64,000 nt of DNA, taken from assembly GCF_004664715.2 (NCBI RefSeq), contig NC_051072.1:39308142-39372141 (forward strand), given 5' to 3'. A program made the position numbers and the translations under genes. The DNA is from Peromyscus leucopus (taxonomy: Eukaryota; Chordata; Mammalia; Rodentia; Cricetidae). This document shows, piece by piece, positions 23,600-35,739 of the stretch (position 1 is its first letter; each line of letters begins with the position of its first letter). The notes below the pieces were generated by a model. It saw only the letters and a program-made list of their open reading frames with translations, was not told the origin of the DNA and made no database searches.

Positions 23600-23867
23600 G
23601 TAAAGGTCAGAGATTGACAAGATGTCTTCCTTTATCATCCTCCACCTTATTTCTCCAGACAAGCTTTCTCTGAACCTGGGGCTTGCCATCTAAGCTAGGG
23701 TGGATGGCTTGGAAATTCTTAGCATCTGCCTGTCTCTGGCCCCACCCACCTCTAGCCCTTTTGAGATATAGGCCACAAAACATATGCCTAGCTTTTCATG
23801 TGGCTGCTGGGATTACAAATGCATGTTTGTGCTATAAAGCACTTTACTGAGCCATTTGCCCAGTGCC
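23600..23867 (-). mobile_element. B3A-type SINE, minus strand
   Basis: The plus strand shows 'cttcctttatcatcctccac', 'agcatctgcctgtctctggc', 'ggctgctgggattacaaatg' and 'aagcactttactgagccatt', the reverse complement of the B3A body and head. It is old and slightly longer than usual in the middle. Confidence 0.7.
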
Positions 23868-24379
23868 TTAATTTGGGTTGAATTTTATGCCTTCAAAGTT
23901 TCAAGTAAAAATGTAATACTAACACCATTCCTAACTTTAAGACTAAGTGCAGATCTTCCCACAGAACCAGCAACCTGAATCTATTACCTAGAAAATGTGA
24001 TTTTGTTGTTGTTGTTGCTTCTCATTTCCATTAAAATGTGCCCGAATAATAGGTCTATGAATGACTTCTTATACTAGTCAGTATTTTTAGCAGGTTTTAA
24101 TTCATAAGCATTCAAATTAGCTGTGCTGGAATTTGGCTCCTATTAGCTCATCATTTTGGTCCCATGATTAATTTCTCTCACCAGAGTGAATAAATGTACA
24201 CATTCTTTCTATGAACAGGAGAGAAGTGACTTCAATTTTGTAATATAACATGTTAGTTCTCTGTCATCTTCCTTTGATTGTACAAATGCAGTAATAAAAC
24301 ATGCTTAGGTTATTTTGAGGCAGGGACACTCCATCTCCTACTGTGGGAAAAAGTCACTATGAAAATAACAAATAAGCAT

Positions 24380-24660
24380 TGTTACTTTTCGTCTATGTCA
24401 GTGCTGGGCTGAGTACTGTAAAGGTTACAAAGGGCTGGAGTGAGACATGATCACTCACATCATGGTCTTATAGCAATTTAAAAAGATAGATCTAAAAGAC
24501 CCAAATGACAGCAAGTGATAGCAGACAGTTTCAGTCGATCTAGGACGGTGTAATAATGGGAAAAAAAAATGAGAAGGAAGTGAGCAGGACAATAATCAAG
24601 GAAAGCTTCATGGCTGAATTGGGAATTACAAGAGACCTTAAAGAAAAGTAGAAATTGTTT
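24380..24660 (+). mobile_element. Ancient mammalian-wide LINE remnant
   Basis: 'gtcagtgctgggctgagtac', 'catcatggtcttatagcaat', 'aaggaaagcttcatggctga' and 'gagaccttaaagaaaagtag' follow the old pattern 'aggcactgtgctaagt ... gagcttacagtc ... gaaggcttcctggagga ... gagccttgaaggatgag'. The exact family is not assigned. Confidence 0.45.
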
Positions 24661-25116
24661 GCCGGTCAGTTAGCCTCTGTTTCATAACTTTCCCTCATGT
24701 ACCCTCATATTTCAAGATTTTTGCCATACGAGTTCTCTAAATATCATTATCTTTTTTTTGTCTGAAGTAAAGTAGACTGCATTGAAACACCTTAACTTAA
24801 AGAGGAAACTTTATCCTACTAATAAGTATGGAAAGTCAATACCATTTGCTATAAAAAGTGTTGGGTTAGATCTGAAAATAAACACGATGTCAATAGAGCA
24901 ACTTTAGAATTCATCCAGAAAATGATGCCTTGCAAAGGGTCTGGGCTGGAGGTCAGTTTTGTTGTGGCTTAAGAAAGAAATAGTGGTTTGAAGAATTGCT
25001 AGAGATTTAATACTAACAGAGGACTCTACACTGTCTTCCCTCCCTCCTCATTTTTCCTTTCTTTCTAACATCCCCTCCTCCCCAGTCCTCTACTACTGTT
25101 CCCTGTCTCCCCTCTT

Positions 25117-25420
25117 TAGAACATTCTTTCACAAATATTTGTTGAGCAGCTATGATATGACAGATACTGTGGTTCTATGGATTCAAAAAACGAAGATGCA
25201 GACAAAGGCTCGGGTCTTCTTAAGACTTTGATTCTTGTTGGCAGAACAGCTCTAATAAAGAAATAGAGAGGGAAAATGTAGCAATAGCAGGGAACAGGTC
25301 CTGTGAGGGAAGGACCACAGATGAGCTGCCATTCCAGCAGCCACCCAAGGTTAAGATGGATTAGTCTCCCTGGGGATGGCAGAGAAAGAGACATTGAGGA
25401 TGCTAAGTTCAAGGGTTGTG
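25117..25420 (+). mobile_element. Ancient mammalian-wide LINE remnant
   Basis: 'cacaaatatttgttgagcag', 'tatgatatgacagatactgt' and 'agaacagctctaataaag' match the same old dispersed pattern as 24380 and 61715. A 136-codon minus-strand frame (25116-25526) lies across this repeat and is not considered a gene. Confidence 0.5.
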
Positions 25421-25824
25421 GTGCAGAATCACGTGTCCTCCCAGAGAAACAATGGAACCAGAGTGAAGGGAGAGAAGATTGAGAAGAGTAGGAGCCAGTA
25501 CATTTGAAAGGAGTAGTCGAGGTCAAAACACATCAAGTGCTTCAAAGACAGCTTTAACTTGACTCTAAGTGATACAAGCACACAGCCATTATATGGCTTT
25601 TTTTTTTTTGAGAACAAGGCAGTATGACCTACTTACTGTTCGGAATAACTTTCTCAGGACAGGAGCAAGCAAGAAATATAAATACAGAAGCAAGTCAAAG
25701 GAAGACTGCAGGAATCTGGTAGGGTTGGGGAGATGAAGACTGAGTCAGGGGTGAGCACTGGAGTGAAAACGCTGTGCTCTCTAGGCAGAGGACAACTGTT
25801 CTCCTCAGCCTAACCTCTATTAGA

Positions 25825-25905
25825 TAAAACCATAACTATTTTAGCAAGTACATCTTCGCGGTTCATCAATGCCTAGCACAGTGCCGGGCAAACTGATCCA
25901 AAGGA
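25825..25905 (+). mobile_element. MIR 3'-end-like fragment
   Basis: 'gcctagcacagtgccgggca' is the typical MIR/L2 3' motif 'cctagaacagtgcctggca'. Only about 80 bp are recognisable. Confidence 0.42.
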
Positions 25906-26334
25906 ACTACAGAACTGAACTACAAAGAGAATGACAGAATGGAAGCCAGAACAAGGAGGTTCATGGTAGGTTTGCGGGGCAAGAATAGCATGCTATGCAG
26001 AAAGGTGCCTCTCACAGAACCCAGGGCTCACAGGAGAATGTACTTTACAACAGCAGAGAAGAACTAAGAGATGCAGAAGAGGAAAATATATTTAGAATGA
26101 TGAAAAAATGAAGAAAGGGCCCAGAGTCCTGAAGTCTTGGTTCAAAGAAAAATCCAATTCTATCAATTCACTGAATGTCAAAACTTTTTTTGTTTATGAG
26201 ATTAAAAACAGCTGCTTATAAACAATCATCTCTGTATGTATCTTAGGAGTTTTGGTCTTAAAGATGTATGGAATTGTTCCTTTACATATACAAGAGAACT
26301 TACATTTTTACTATATTTATTTATTTGGGGTATG

Positions 26335-26540
26335 GTGAGATACAGGGTGTAGGTGAGTGCAAGAAGGTTCATGCCACCACACATATGTAGAGGGCAGAGG
26401 ACAACTTGAAGAAGTTGGTTCTATCCTAGACAGACTGCAGGAGCCCCTTCTCCATTCCACTATGGGGATTCTGTGGATTGAAGTGGGGTCAACAGGCTTG
26501 GAGGTAAGTGTCTTCCCACTGAGTCATCTTGCCAGCTCGC
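26335..26540 (-). mobile_element. B3-type SINE, minus strand
   Basis: 'catatgtagagggcagagga', 'caacttgaagaagttggttc' and 'cttcccactgagtcatcttg' are the reverse complement of B3 in order. 'ggattgaagtggggtcaaca' corresponds to the inverted box B region. Confidence 0.75.
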
Positions 26541-28073
26541 AAAAGAAATTTTATAGATTTACTAAATTTTAAATTTACATTTTGAAAGGTTACTTCTTAT
26601 TTAAAGTGACAGTTTTCACGGCGCAGACATATGGAATGTGGTGTCACGTGAGCATTTGATACAGATTGACTGTGTGTGTAATGAATGAATCTGGGTAGCT
26701 AACACAAGGACCTTGTACTTCTGGAATAAAGAAACCTGCTGGACTCAGGAAAGTGAGCAAAAGTTAGAGACTCCAAAGCTGAAGGAATGATAAGAGATGA
26801 CTGGGAAAAAGAAATCTCTACTGCAAAACAAAACTGCTGGGAAACCGCATCCCTGGGACAGGTAGAGAGAACAAGGTGTACCTGTGTACGGGGAGAGGAG
26901 GCTGCAGGGAGCAGACACCTGCCCTCACAGATGCACACTCCTGGTGTTATGTGGTGCCCATCTGGCATAAAACAGCCAATTCTAACTAAAACCAGACAGC
27001 TCTATTCTTCTTAAGACAGGGACCACAAGCCTGGGAAGATGAGGACATGGGGGCAGACAACAGTCCGTCTTCCCTTCTTTTTCTTTTCTTTTTTTTCCCT
27101 TTCCTGTCTTTTTATGTTTTTGTCTTTTTTTGGGGGGGGGGAGTGTTGTTTCGTTTTGTGGTATTGATTGATCCACTTTCACAATCCATAGAGGTCATTA
27201 TTAGAGGCACGAAACCATTATTTTGTTTTTACTTTTGCTTCCTGATCAAAGTCACCCTTGTCTCCAGCCTTCATTTATAGTCCAGGCTACTATTGACCCT
27301 GAGTATTTATGCATGCCTCCCTGTACTGAATCCTCCACAAGCCAACCAGAAAGGTCCTAATGCTGTCCTTTAGTAAACACTCAATCCTATGTTACCTCTC
27401 TCTACTTCACTTCCTGACACAGTCTTCACATCTCCAAACATCCCAAATCATTTAACTTCCTGGTTCCTTTTGGAAGACTTATCTGTCCTGGTGCTGCCCC
27501 TAACTCGGTGCCCTTCTACCTGGACAGTTATGCTTATATCTTTTTATTTACATTTATCTTCTGCTGGTGCGTGAGTATGGTGTATGTGTATACAAGTGTG
27601 TTTATGGGTGTATGTGCATGGAAAGGCCCTAAGTGTATCTTATTGGATCCTGTGGCACTACTGATTTCTTCACTATGGAAATACTTGATGCACTAATAAT
27701 TCCACATGTGCCTTTTTCAGAATATAGGAAGTGTAAGTAAAGTAAGTTCTTAGATATTTGCTAACCATTCAAACTAGTTGATTATTGATGAGCACTAAGA
27801 TACAAGGATGGCAGTTGTTGTTAATTGAGAACATCAAAAGGTTTTAACAACAATTTACATTCCAGATAAGGCACAGCTTGCATAAAAAAAGAATACTGAG
27901 TTACTAGGAACAAGCCTTCATTGAGACTTGAAGAAATAGAAACTCCGGTTCAGAAATGGTCTAGAATATTGTGTGGTCTCCCAAGTTCACAAACTTCCAA
28001 ACATAATTTAATGCAAATAGAGATCAAATAAAGTAGATGTGAAGATCAATTCAATTCACAGAAAAGAAAGAAA
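26541..28073. other. unique DNA, no gene recognised
   Basis: 1.5 kb without a recognised repeat except a polypyrimidine run with a G10 tract at 27070-27142. Several short frames (26787-27014, 27389-27574) lack any domain or splice context. Confidence 0.5.
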
Positions 28074-28194
28074 GTTTGGAATGGTAGTTCATATGTATAA
28101 TTCCACAGTGCAGAAGACAGGAGAGGGAGAATCAGCACTATGTGTCCGGGCCCAGCCTGAGCTACAGAGTAATACTCTGTCTCAAAAAATGAAA
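28074..28194 (+). mobile_element. B1/B4-like SINE fragment
   Basis: 'gtagttcatatgtataattc', 'gcccagcctgagctacagag' and 'atactctgtctcaaaaaatg' fit an old B1-derived SINE with an A-rich tail. Confidence 0.55.
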
Positions 28195-28279
28195 GAATCG
28201 AGCAATTGAATGGCTAAGACGTAAGTATCATTAACTTTATTTGTTCATGAACTTAGATTATGTAGAAATGTGAGAAAAA

Positions 28280-29050
28280 TTAAGTTTAAGGAATGTTTTT
28301 TTAAACAGCGCAGACTGAAAGGGAGCGTTATGACTCATGGTAAACACTTGCATGTAAGTCGTGGCCTTGGAGCGCACTTTGTTCTCGATAAACTCAAGTC
28401 TTGGAGACGGTTGCTAGCCACACACAAACAGCTCCATGGTGCACTGCTTTACACAAAAGATAACCCCGTGGCAGGGAAGGGTGATCTCTCAGTGTCAGGT
28501 GACTTCCGGGTGTGTGTCAGATGCTTAAGCTGAACATTAACTAAATTATTTGGGCCACTAGAGTAACCCTTAATGTACCTGAGCTGTCATTTGAGGACAT
28601 TTGATTTTTAAGAGAGCAAGAAAAATTGTAAGCAATTCTTAATACTTGCTATCAGGACGGTTGCGGGGAGGGGGAAGTTTCTTACGTATCACATAGCCTC
28701 AGGATGATCCTGAAATGCCTATGATGGTCACAGGTTTTCGAATGGGGAACTTCCGCAAGGTACAGAGGGGCTCTGCCAATATAGGGGTGAATGTAGTCAA
28801 CCTGGGTCGGGATCATCCCTCAAGAGGACAGAAACGGTCAGGGATGGACTAACATTGACTTTCCAAGGTTTCCAGGGCTGATCATTTAAAGAGGCATTTT
28901 AGCCTTAAAACAACATCTGTCAGGAGCCTTTCCCCAGTTGCTGAAAAAAAAATAGCTGATAATTAAATGAGCCCCGAAAGTAAAATATACAAATTGGACA
29001 ATTTACTTTAGAAATGGAAGTCAGTGCCTTGGCCAGAGGAACTCTTTCCA
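28280..29050. other. Repeat-free, CpG-retaining unique block
   Basis: No SINE, LINE or LTR is recognised. About 15-17 CpG dinucleotides remain over roughly 700 bp, more than in the AT-rich flanks. The 3' part has TAAT-type homeodomain core sites ('ctgataattaaatgagc' near 28956). An 87-codon plus-strand frame (28270-28533) has no recognisable family. Its function, if any, is more likely regulatory than coding. Confidence 0.4.
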
Positions 29051-29179
29051 GATCCCCCTCTCTCTGAAAACTGCTTATTCACTTCAATCAGCTGAGGTTT
29101 AAAATATTAATATGTTTCTTTTCATAAAAAAGCTTAGAGTCATAAGCATTTACATTTTCCAGAAGGAAGACACACCTTG

Positions 29180-29645
29180 CGTTGATTCTTCTATAGGGCT
29201 GATCAACTGAACAGAGCTTCAACAGTTATGGGAAAGGGAGAAGGCTGCAATTCCTGGACCAAACTGTAATGCATCAATGGCTGTCTTTAAGTCCCTGTAA
29301 TACCTGCTCCTTGTCCATATGTGTCTGACCTAATGCCCTGTGACCATCAGGTGAAAGTTTGGGGAATGTATTCATAGACCACTAGCTTCCACCAAACCCA
29401 GTGCTCAGAACGTCATCAGAGAGCCTCAGATGTCTATCACCTGATGCTTGCACCTAAGTATTTAAAGTATCATGATGTAAGCCTTCCTTTGTTCTGTTAC
29501 TATAAAATCCTAATAAAACTACTGCCATGTTGAAACAAGGAACTTGAGCTAACCTAAATGTGTACTCCTGACCATGGCCAAGTGTATTTGGCTCCAGAAT
29601 AAATGATCTCTTCTTCTCCCCTTTGAAAAGAAAAGTTTCTCACAT
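29180..29645 (+). mobile_element. Putative ERV LTR remnant
   Basis: A TATA-like 'ctataaaatcc' (about 29500), AATAAA signals at about 29512 and 29598, and a pyrimidine-rich stretch 'tctcttcttctcccctttg' are arranged as in an LTR U3-R-U5. Termini and TSD could not be defined, and the family is unknown. Confidence 0.3.
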
Positions 29646-30373
29646 CAACACTTAAGTACCATCCAAAGAGGACAGGAAACCAAACTGCCATACAGCTGCC
29701 TTCTGTGTCCCGTGCTGCATGGAGGAGAATTTTAAATATCCTGAGGCCCTGAAGGACTCTGCCAGATGAACACTCTTGAACAGCAGTGCAGGACAAGTCA
29801 CAGAAGCAATCATCTCCACATCGAAAAATTATATTCCTCAATCTGATGTGCAAACAGCAGCAGCAAGACAGTGGAGCACTGATGGCCACTCTCAATACTG
29901 AAACAGTTCTGCTAAGCACACACATCTCTAGATGTTTCTCTACAGGAACTCACAATGCCTGTTCTGCTGACAGGATAGCATGTGGTTGAGCCCTGCTCAC
30001 CTTTGCTTGGGGGTTTGACTACACAGCATGAAATGGAGAAGATACGGTTTAAACCACGGTTCCATGCATTTATTCCCCTCTTTTCCTCCCCAGTTTTATT
30101 TTCAAAGTCAGAGAAAGCAAAACTTCCATACATCTATTTATTTATAACATTAGCAGTGTTTCAGAAAGCTGACTTGTCTTATACACAGAGCCATAGCAAA
30201 CACGAAAGTCAGCAGTCCTTTTAGATGACAACAGGGATCTTTGCTGACAGCTAAATCCCACCTTATTATTTCTATTTTGTGTTTGTTGCCATTTCCTGTT
30301 TGGAAGATATTTTTGTTCATTCCCATTTCTTCACTTTCTTCCCTGCCTTGGAAATGGAGATTCCTATGCATCA

Positions 30374-30450
30374 TAGGCTAACCTCAAATTCCTGTTCCAA
30401 GCTTCAATTCCCTGAGTCCTGGGATTACTGGCATACACCCCACAACCCAG
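30374..30450 (-). mobile_element. Old B1 / proto-B1 fragment, minus strand
   Basis: 'aggctaacctcaaattcctg' and 'ctgagtcctgggattactgg' followed by 'catacaccccacaaccca' are the reverse complement of an old B1 left half. Confidence 0.7.
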
Positions 30451-31251
30451 ATCCATCCTCCACCATTACAAAGACTTTTGTAAAATTAAAGCTATCTTTG
30501 CTTTGCCAACTTAAGAGCTTATTGCACAGATAAAATACAAAGATGTGAATATTTAATGGGGCTGCAGTCTTACTGTGTAATATGAACTATTTGGGTAGGG
30601 GGTTGGGGGTATATGTGTGAGAGAGAGGACTTCTAAATACAGAGAATAAGCAAATGCACACATTTATAAAAAATGGGTGGTTTTTACCTTTCATAAATGA
30701 TTATTTTTGTAAAATCCTATTAATCAAAAACACTGTATATTATCTGGTACTATTTTCATAAAGCATTCATTTTCTTTAATCACCAAGCAAAGTAAGAGAC
30801 AAAAAAAAAATAAAATAAAAGGTTTGGTTGAAACTGATGAATTCTGTTTACATTTGAGAACTTTAATGGATGAAGCTTGGTGTGCTCAATTCTAATGAGA
30901 TAACATGAAATGTACCCCTAAATATCTCAGACCTGCATTACAAAGTGAAAGACAGCTCATTATTATTCCCTCAAAATCCTTCTATGTTAAGCAGTTAAGG
31001 AGACACTCCAGCAGAAACTATTTTACAGTTTTTTTTTCTCTACTCTGTACACCAATCCTGCCTGCTTTGATGTTGCCGTCTTGTGTATTTAATTAATAAG
31101 AACCATTTGTAGCAACGGTTTTATCTATAATTTTAGTGAGTCACCCACTTTGGAGTCACGTATGCTGATTTGTTTTAAAAAGCAAAGGTATTCAGCTAAC
31201 ATACACAGAAGATAAAAGAATAAACCATGAAGGCTTATAAAAAGGAAAGCT
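30451..31251. other. unique AT-rich DNA
   Basis: No gene or repeat recognised apart from short A runs and a GAGAGA tract at 30620-30630. Confidence 0.5.
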
Positions 31252-31410
31252 TCTCTGTGGGTAAAAGTGCTGGTCACCAAGGATGATGACCTCAGTTTGA
31301 TCACTGAATGAACATGCTAGAAAAAGAAAGAATTCCTAGGAGTTTCCTCTGACCTCCATACATATGCCATGACACCCATGCCCTCGTTCCCCAAAATAAA
31401 TACATGTAGC
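31252..31410 (+). mobile_element. B3-type SINE, plus strand
   Basis: 'gtgggtaaaagtgctggtca', 'gatgatgacctcagtttgat', 'ctctgacctccatacatatg' and 'ccccaaaataaatacatg' follow the B3 consensus order. Diverged. Confidence 0.6.
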
Positions 31411-31778
31411 CAAACATTTTAAAGCAAGCTTTTTTTCATGTGACTCCACTTTCGTTTGAATCATCTATTTTGCTAACAAATGACGCTATGTTAACTAAAA
31501 GACATTTCTTAAACCTTCCTGTTAAGTAATATATACCATTTCTTAACTTTTTCCTTTTGAAGTGGTCAGATGTCAGCCATCTGTGAGCTGTATCCATCAA
31601 GGCACAGAATACCCTTGACACCAGACTTACTACTCTGAAGGTCTTGGGGCTGAGTGACATACAGAGACTCATACACATCTGATCAAACAACAATAACAAA
31701 TGTAGACCTTCTACTTCAGCTGTGGATCTACATAAAGTAGCACAAACACATAACTCTTCTCAGGAAGTGAAGCATGGG

Positions 31779-31885
31779 GGCCACAAGGACCTCAAGACCA
31801 CTTTGGGCAGCTTAGTGAGTCAAAGGTTGGCCTGTTCTACATAGCAAGACCATGTATAAATAATAACAGCAAAAAGAAAAAAAAT
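31779..31885 (+). mobile_element. B4/proto-B1-like SINE fragment
   Basis: 'ttgggcagcttagtgagtca', 'ggcctgttctacatagcaag' and an A-rich tail fit an old 7SL-derived SINE right end. Weak. Confidence 0.4.
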
Positions 31886-32307
31886 CGCCCATGGAAAGCC
31901 TGTGGCAAAGGTCATACTATGATAAAACTAAAGAAAAATTGAGATAACAATAACATATCTTACTGCCTAAAGACAAGATGACTTTGGGGTGGGAAGGACA
32001 GCTAATAGAATGGATACCAGAATCAGGATATGAAAGAGACATAATGACCCAAATCTAATGAGATGACTTACATGGGGGCATACTAGAATTTTTGCCCTCT
32101 GGTAAGAAGAAAAATATCCAGCTAGTCAGATGCTGGTTAGTTAAGTCATGATGTGACAACGGTGACAAAGAAGACATGAGGGCTGAAGTCACATTCATTG
32201 GTGACTAAAGTCCAGGATGAAGGAAAGAGTTTCCAGAACAGCCTGAGCTGCTTGGGTCTCACTTAGAATTTTGTAAGTTGCTCATCTCTGGATTACAACT
32301 TCAGGAA

Positions 32308-32445
32308 AGATGAGGGGTTAGTTTTTCCATGGTAGAGCGCTTGCCCAGGGCACTGAAGTCATGAGTCCCACCCTAGGACAACAAGGGGGAAAAAGAAAGG
32401 TAAAATAAAGGAAAGAAGAAAGAAAGAAAAGAAAGGGGGAAGGTA
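32308..32445 (+). mobile_element. ID-like SINE fragment with A/G-rich tail
   Basis: 'ccatggtagagcgcttgccc' is the ID/tRNA-Ala-like head, followed by 'catgagtcccaccctagga' and a purine-rich tail ('gaaagaagaaagaaagaaaa'). ID elements derive from BC1 RNA. Confidence 0.6.
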
Positions 32446-33152
32446 ACCTACAGAAGTCAGTTGGGCAGGATAAGGTAACTATTAGGATATGAGTAGATAG
32501 CTTAAGGAATGGAAAATATTCAGAACAAATTTGACAGTGCCAAGAAATAATGGGATCTCAGATGCCTTTCGTATCTAGGTTCCCAAGAAAGACATTGCTA
32601 CCTGGAAGCAACATGGAGGCAGAAGCTGCTTCACCCAAAGCAAGGCCAATGCAATAAAGCAGAGCTAGCTGCACAGGTCTAAGACCTGAGCAGCGACTGA
32701 ACTTAGGAGGAAGCCCTGGCCTATGGCATAGTTTGTGTTAGCACCTGACAAAAAGACAATAGTGTCTTCTTTCAGATCAGACATTCTGATTCAAGTCCAT
32801 TCAAGTCTTCTCTTCATTCCCAATATGCCTTCCTTTGAACTAATTGCTCTTCTGTACCCTTGACTGCCAATTTCAAGTATTGTACTTTTAAAAGTATGCT
32901 GGGCCAATTTAAGGTTTTGAAATAGAAACAATACATGACCAAAAGGTTTGAGAAACTCTAAGTATAACTGTAGATGCCTACATTCCATGGTTAGCTACGG
33001 AGACAAAAACCACTAAGATCCCTTGATGAAAGCAGCTTTTTAAAGCATATGCTAGAACAATCTATTAAGAATAAAGTGAGTTCACATGGTGCTATTAGGA
33101 TCTAATATACTTGATAGCAAAAATCATAATGAGCCTCTTAGGTATTGCTCCA

Positions 33153-33320
33153 GCTCAGTATTTCTTACAATAAATGTGGAAAGAACCACCAGGGAGCTTG
33201 TTAAAATGCAGATTGTGTCCCAGGAGGTCTAGGTAAGGGTTCAAGAATCTGTATTCATGTTAAGCTCCCAGGGACTAGGGTCCAGAAACTGCTGATTCAT
33301 GGGTCACATTTTGAGTGGGA
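33153..33320. mobile_element. MER5A-like hAT MITE
   Basis: 'agggagcttgttaaaatgca' and 'gattgtgtcccaggaggtct', then 'aagaatctgtattcatgtta', 'agctcccagggactagggtc' and 'cacattttgagtggg' match MER5A in order. This is an ancient eutherian Charlie-type non-autonomous transposon. Confidence 0.72.
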
Positions 33321-34129
33321 AGGTAGGGCTTATTTCCCACAGTTCTTTACTTCAAAATGTTAATATGTTAATAATTACTTGTGCATCTCTTTGCTTTAGG
33401 TATTAACATTTTTTATTGCTATAGATAAAAGAATTTGAATTCCCATTCTTTTGAAAATTAAAATATACAATAAAATTTAGATAAACACCTATATGAATAG
33501 TTATTTTGTTCTTAAGTGTGTTTGTTTTTGTTTTTACCTTGCATGAACATGAGAAGATGTTCTTACAGCACATGTTGACTTGGCCTCAATCACATCACTT
33601 GAAGGATCAACTCCATCAGCATTAATGGTGACCGTTGCGATGCATTAACCACCTGCTTTTGTTTTCAATTATTTAGTGTGTACAAGTTCATCTCTGATAA
33701 TTGCAATAACTCCTTCCCTGGGCACTTAATTTATTACAGCAACGATTCAGAATCAAGGCCAGTCCCAGATACTTTGCCATGTTATAAGACATTGAATGAT
33801 AATACTGCTACATAGATGGTTCAAAACTACTCATCCAAACATTTTCAACTTGTTTGATTTGATTTATAACAACTTTAAGGTATCTAAAGTACTTTTTTTT
33901 TTTAAAAAAATATGGTATGAATGAAATAGCATCACATTTTTTTCATGTCTTCTTCAGTAGCTATGAAAAAGTGGATGATGCTGTTTGGACAAGGCTCTTT
34001 ATTTCCTTATTAAGAAATTCACTATGGCATCTGTGGAAATTTGAGTCTTTTCCCTAAGTCATTACATGGTATTGAAAGCAAGCTTGATAGTCTGGTATGG
34101 TTATTTTTCTTTAAAGTTGATATTCAGAA
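33321..34129. other. unique AT-rich DNA
   Basis: No gene or repeat recognised; T- and A-runs at 33893-33910. Confidence 0.5.
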
Positions 34130-35580
34130 ATAAATTATGTAACATCACTGTATAGTCTGGATCTGAAGTGTTTATAAGACCCAGCTATACGACTACTCCA
34201 TTGCATATACCCAAATGACTCAACATCTAACTCTCCAGATATTTGCTCAGCCATGTTTACTGCTGTTCTACTCACATAAACTAGGAGATAGAAACAACCT
34301 AAATGTCCTTCATCCAAAGGATGGATAATGACAATACTATTCAACTGTGAAGAAAAATGAAATCATGAACTTTGCAGATAAATGAACAGAACTAGAAAAA
34401 GCCTATGGAATAAGTTAACTTTGTCCCAGAAAGACAAATATTGCATGTTCTCCCTCATCTGTGGCTCCAAACTCCAAATCTTCAGATGTGAGTTTATAAA
34501 TGGAATAACTGCAAAAGCTAAGGCAATAAAAAGGTACCATGGGATGGGGGAAGCAATAGAGAGGGAGATCAGAGTACAAGTTATTTGGAGGGAAATGGGA
34601 AAACTAGAGAGCAGAGAAGTAATAGAGACAAGGTGAGAGATCAAGCTAAAGAGCAAGGAAGGTCAAATAACAATAAGGATGCCTGAAAAAAGTCATAAGG
34701 AATCATATTATTATCTATTTACCAAAGGTTACACACAATAAATATGCCTACACGAATATATATATATATACATTTATGGCTTAAATGAAATTTTATAAAT
34801 TGGGCTAGCAATGTTTCCAACATGGGTCATACATCAGTAACAAAACCCCCAACACCAGGCATACAAATGCTACTGATGAGCTTCTAGTTAGAGGAGTCCA
34901 AGAGACTTCCAGCATATTGTAGGCTATTATTGTTGCCCTGCTTGTCTCCCACAGACTGAAGGTTAAGTCCATATTGTTGAAGAAAACATGAGCTTCAGAC
35001 ACAGGATCTGGAGGATCTGAGCTGGATCTGACCTGAAAACCTTCTCCCCGAGAACTATGAAAGCTTTCAAAGGACAGAAGCAACCAATAGGCATGACTCC
35101 TATGAGCTAAAACAGTGACCAGGATGATATGAGAACCCTAAGGGTGCAATAGTGGCACTCATAACTTGGTGGTAATCAACAGCTCTATTGGGCTCAAATG
35201 CTACTGAATAATAGTAAAATTGTGTCTGGTATTAGAAACTGAGCCAAGGGCTAGTGAGGTCATAGATCCTGGAGGAAATCCCACAACTGCCACTACACTA
35301 AACCAGCATAATCCTTAATTGCATCCTAAACATTTATCTTTATTCCTACAAGTAAGTATAGCTCTCACTCCTCAACAAAGAAACTTTTTTTTTTTTTTTG
35401 CAACAGAGACCATTATAAAAAACTGAAACTGATCAAAATGTGCAGAACAAATGATCCATGGCACCCAGCCATAGCTGATCCCTCTACAACACAACTCCTG
35501 CACTTAATGGTCAGGGAACATTACAGAAGAAGGCACAGAAAGATTATAAGAGCCAAAGTGTTCTACATGATTTTAAATTA
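34130..35580 (+). mobile_element. Rodent L1 (Lx-type) 3' end: ORF2 tail and 3' UTR
   Basis: 34180-34490 corresponds to the ORF2 C-terminus ('catatacccaaatgactcaa', 'tttgctcagccatgtttact', 'gatagaaacaacctaaatg', 'cagaaagacaaatattgc'). 34800-35570 follows the 3' UTR ('acataactt...', 'ggtcatagatcctggaggaa', 'tcaacaaagaaac' plus a T13 run, 'aactgatcaaaatgtgca', 'cacaactcctgcacttaatg'). It carries multiple frameshifts and is dead. Confidence 0.75.
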
Positions 35581-35694
35581 GTCTTAGCATCCTTACTTAA
35601 AGTGCAGGATTCTTCAGCTTTAAAATATCTGTAATTATACTCAGAGTTTCATGCCTCACACCTTAGAAACCCCAACTCATGTTGCTAAAGTAAA

Positions 35695-35696
<2 letters not shown>

Positions 35697-35738
<42 letters not shown>
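35697..35738 (+). repeat. (GT)21 microsatellite
   Basis: Uninterrupted GT dinucleotides for 42 bp. Confidence 0.99.

Positions 35739-35739
<1 letters not shown>

Noticed and set aside
23225..23673. Several long overlapping frames on both strands
   Set aside because: They are produced by the (CT)n/(GT)n tract, which is open in several frames (Leu-Ser, Val-Cys and Arg-Glu repeats).
25116..25526. 136-codon minus-strand frame
   Set aside because: It lies across an ancient dispersed LINE remnant and has no recognisable domain.
29554..29925. 123-codon minus-strand frame
   Set aside because: Cys/Leu-rich composition without any known motif. It partly overlaps a putative LTR remnant and has no splice context.
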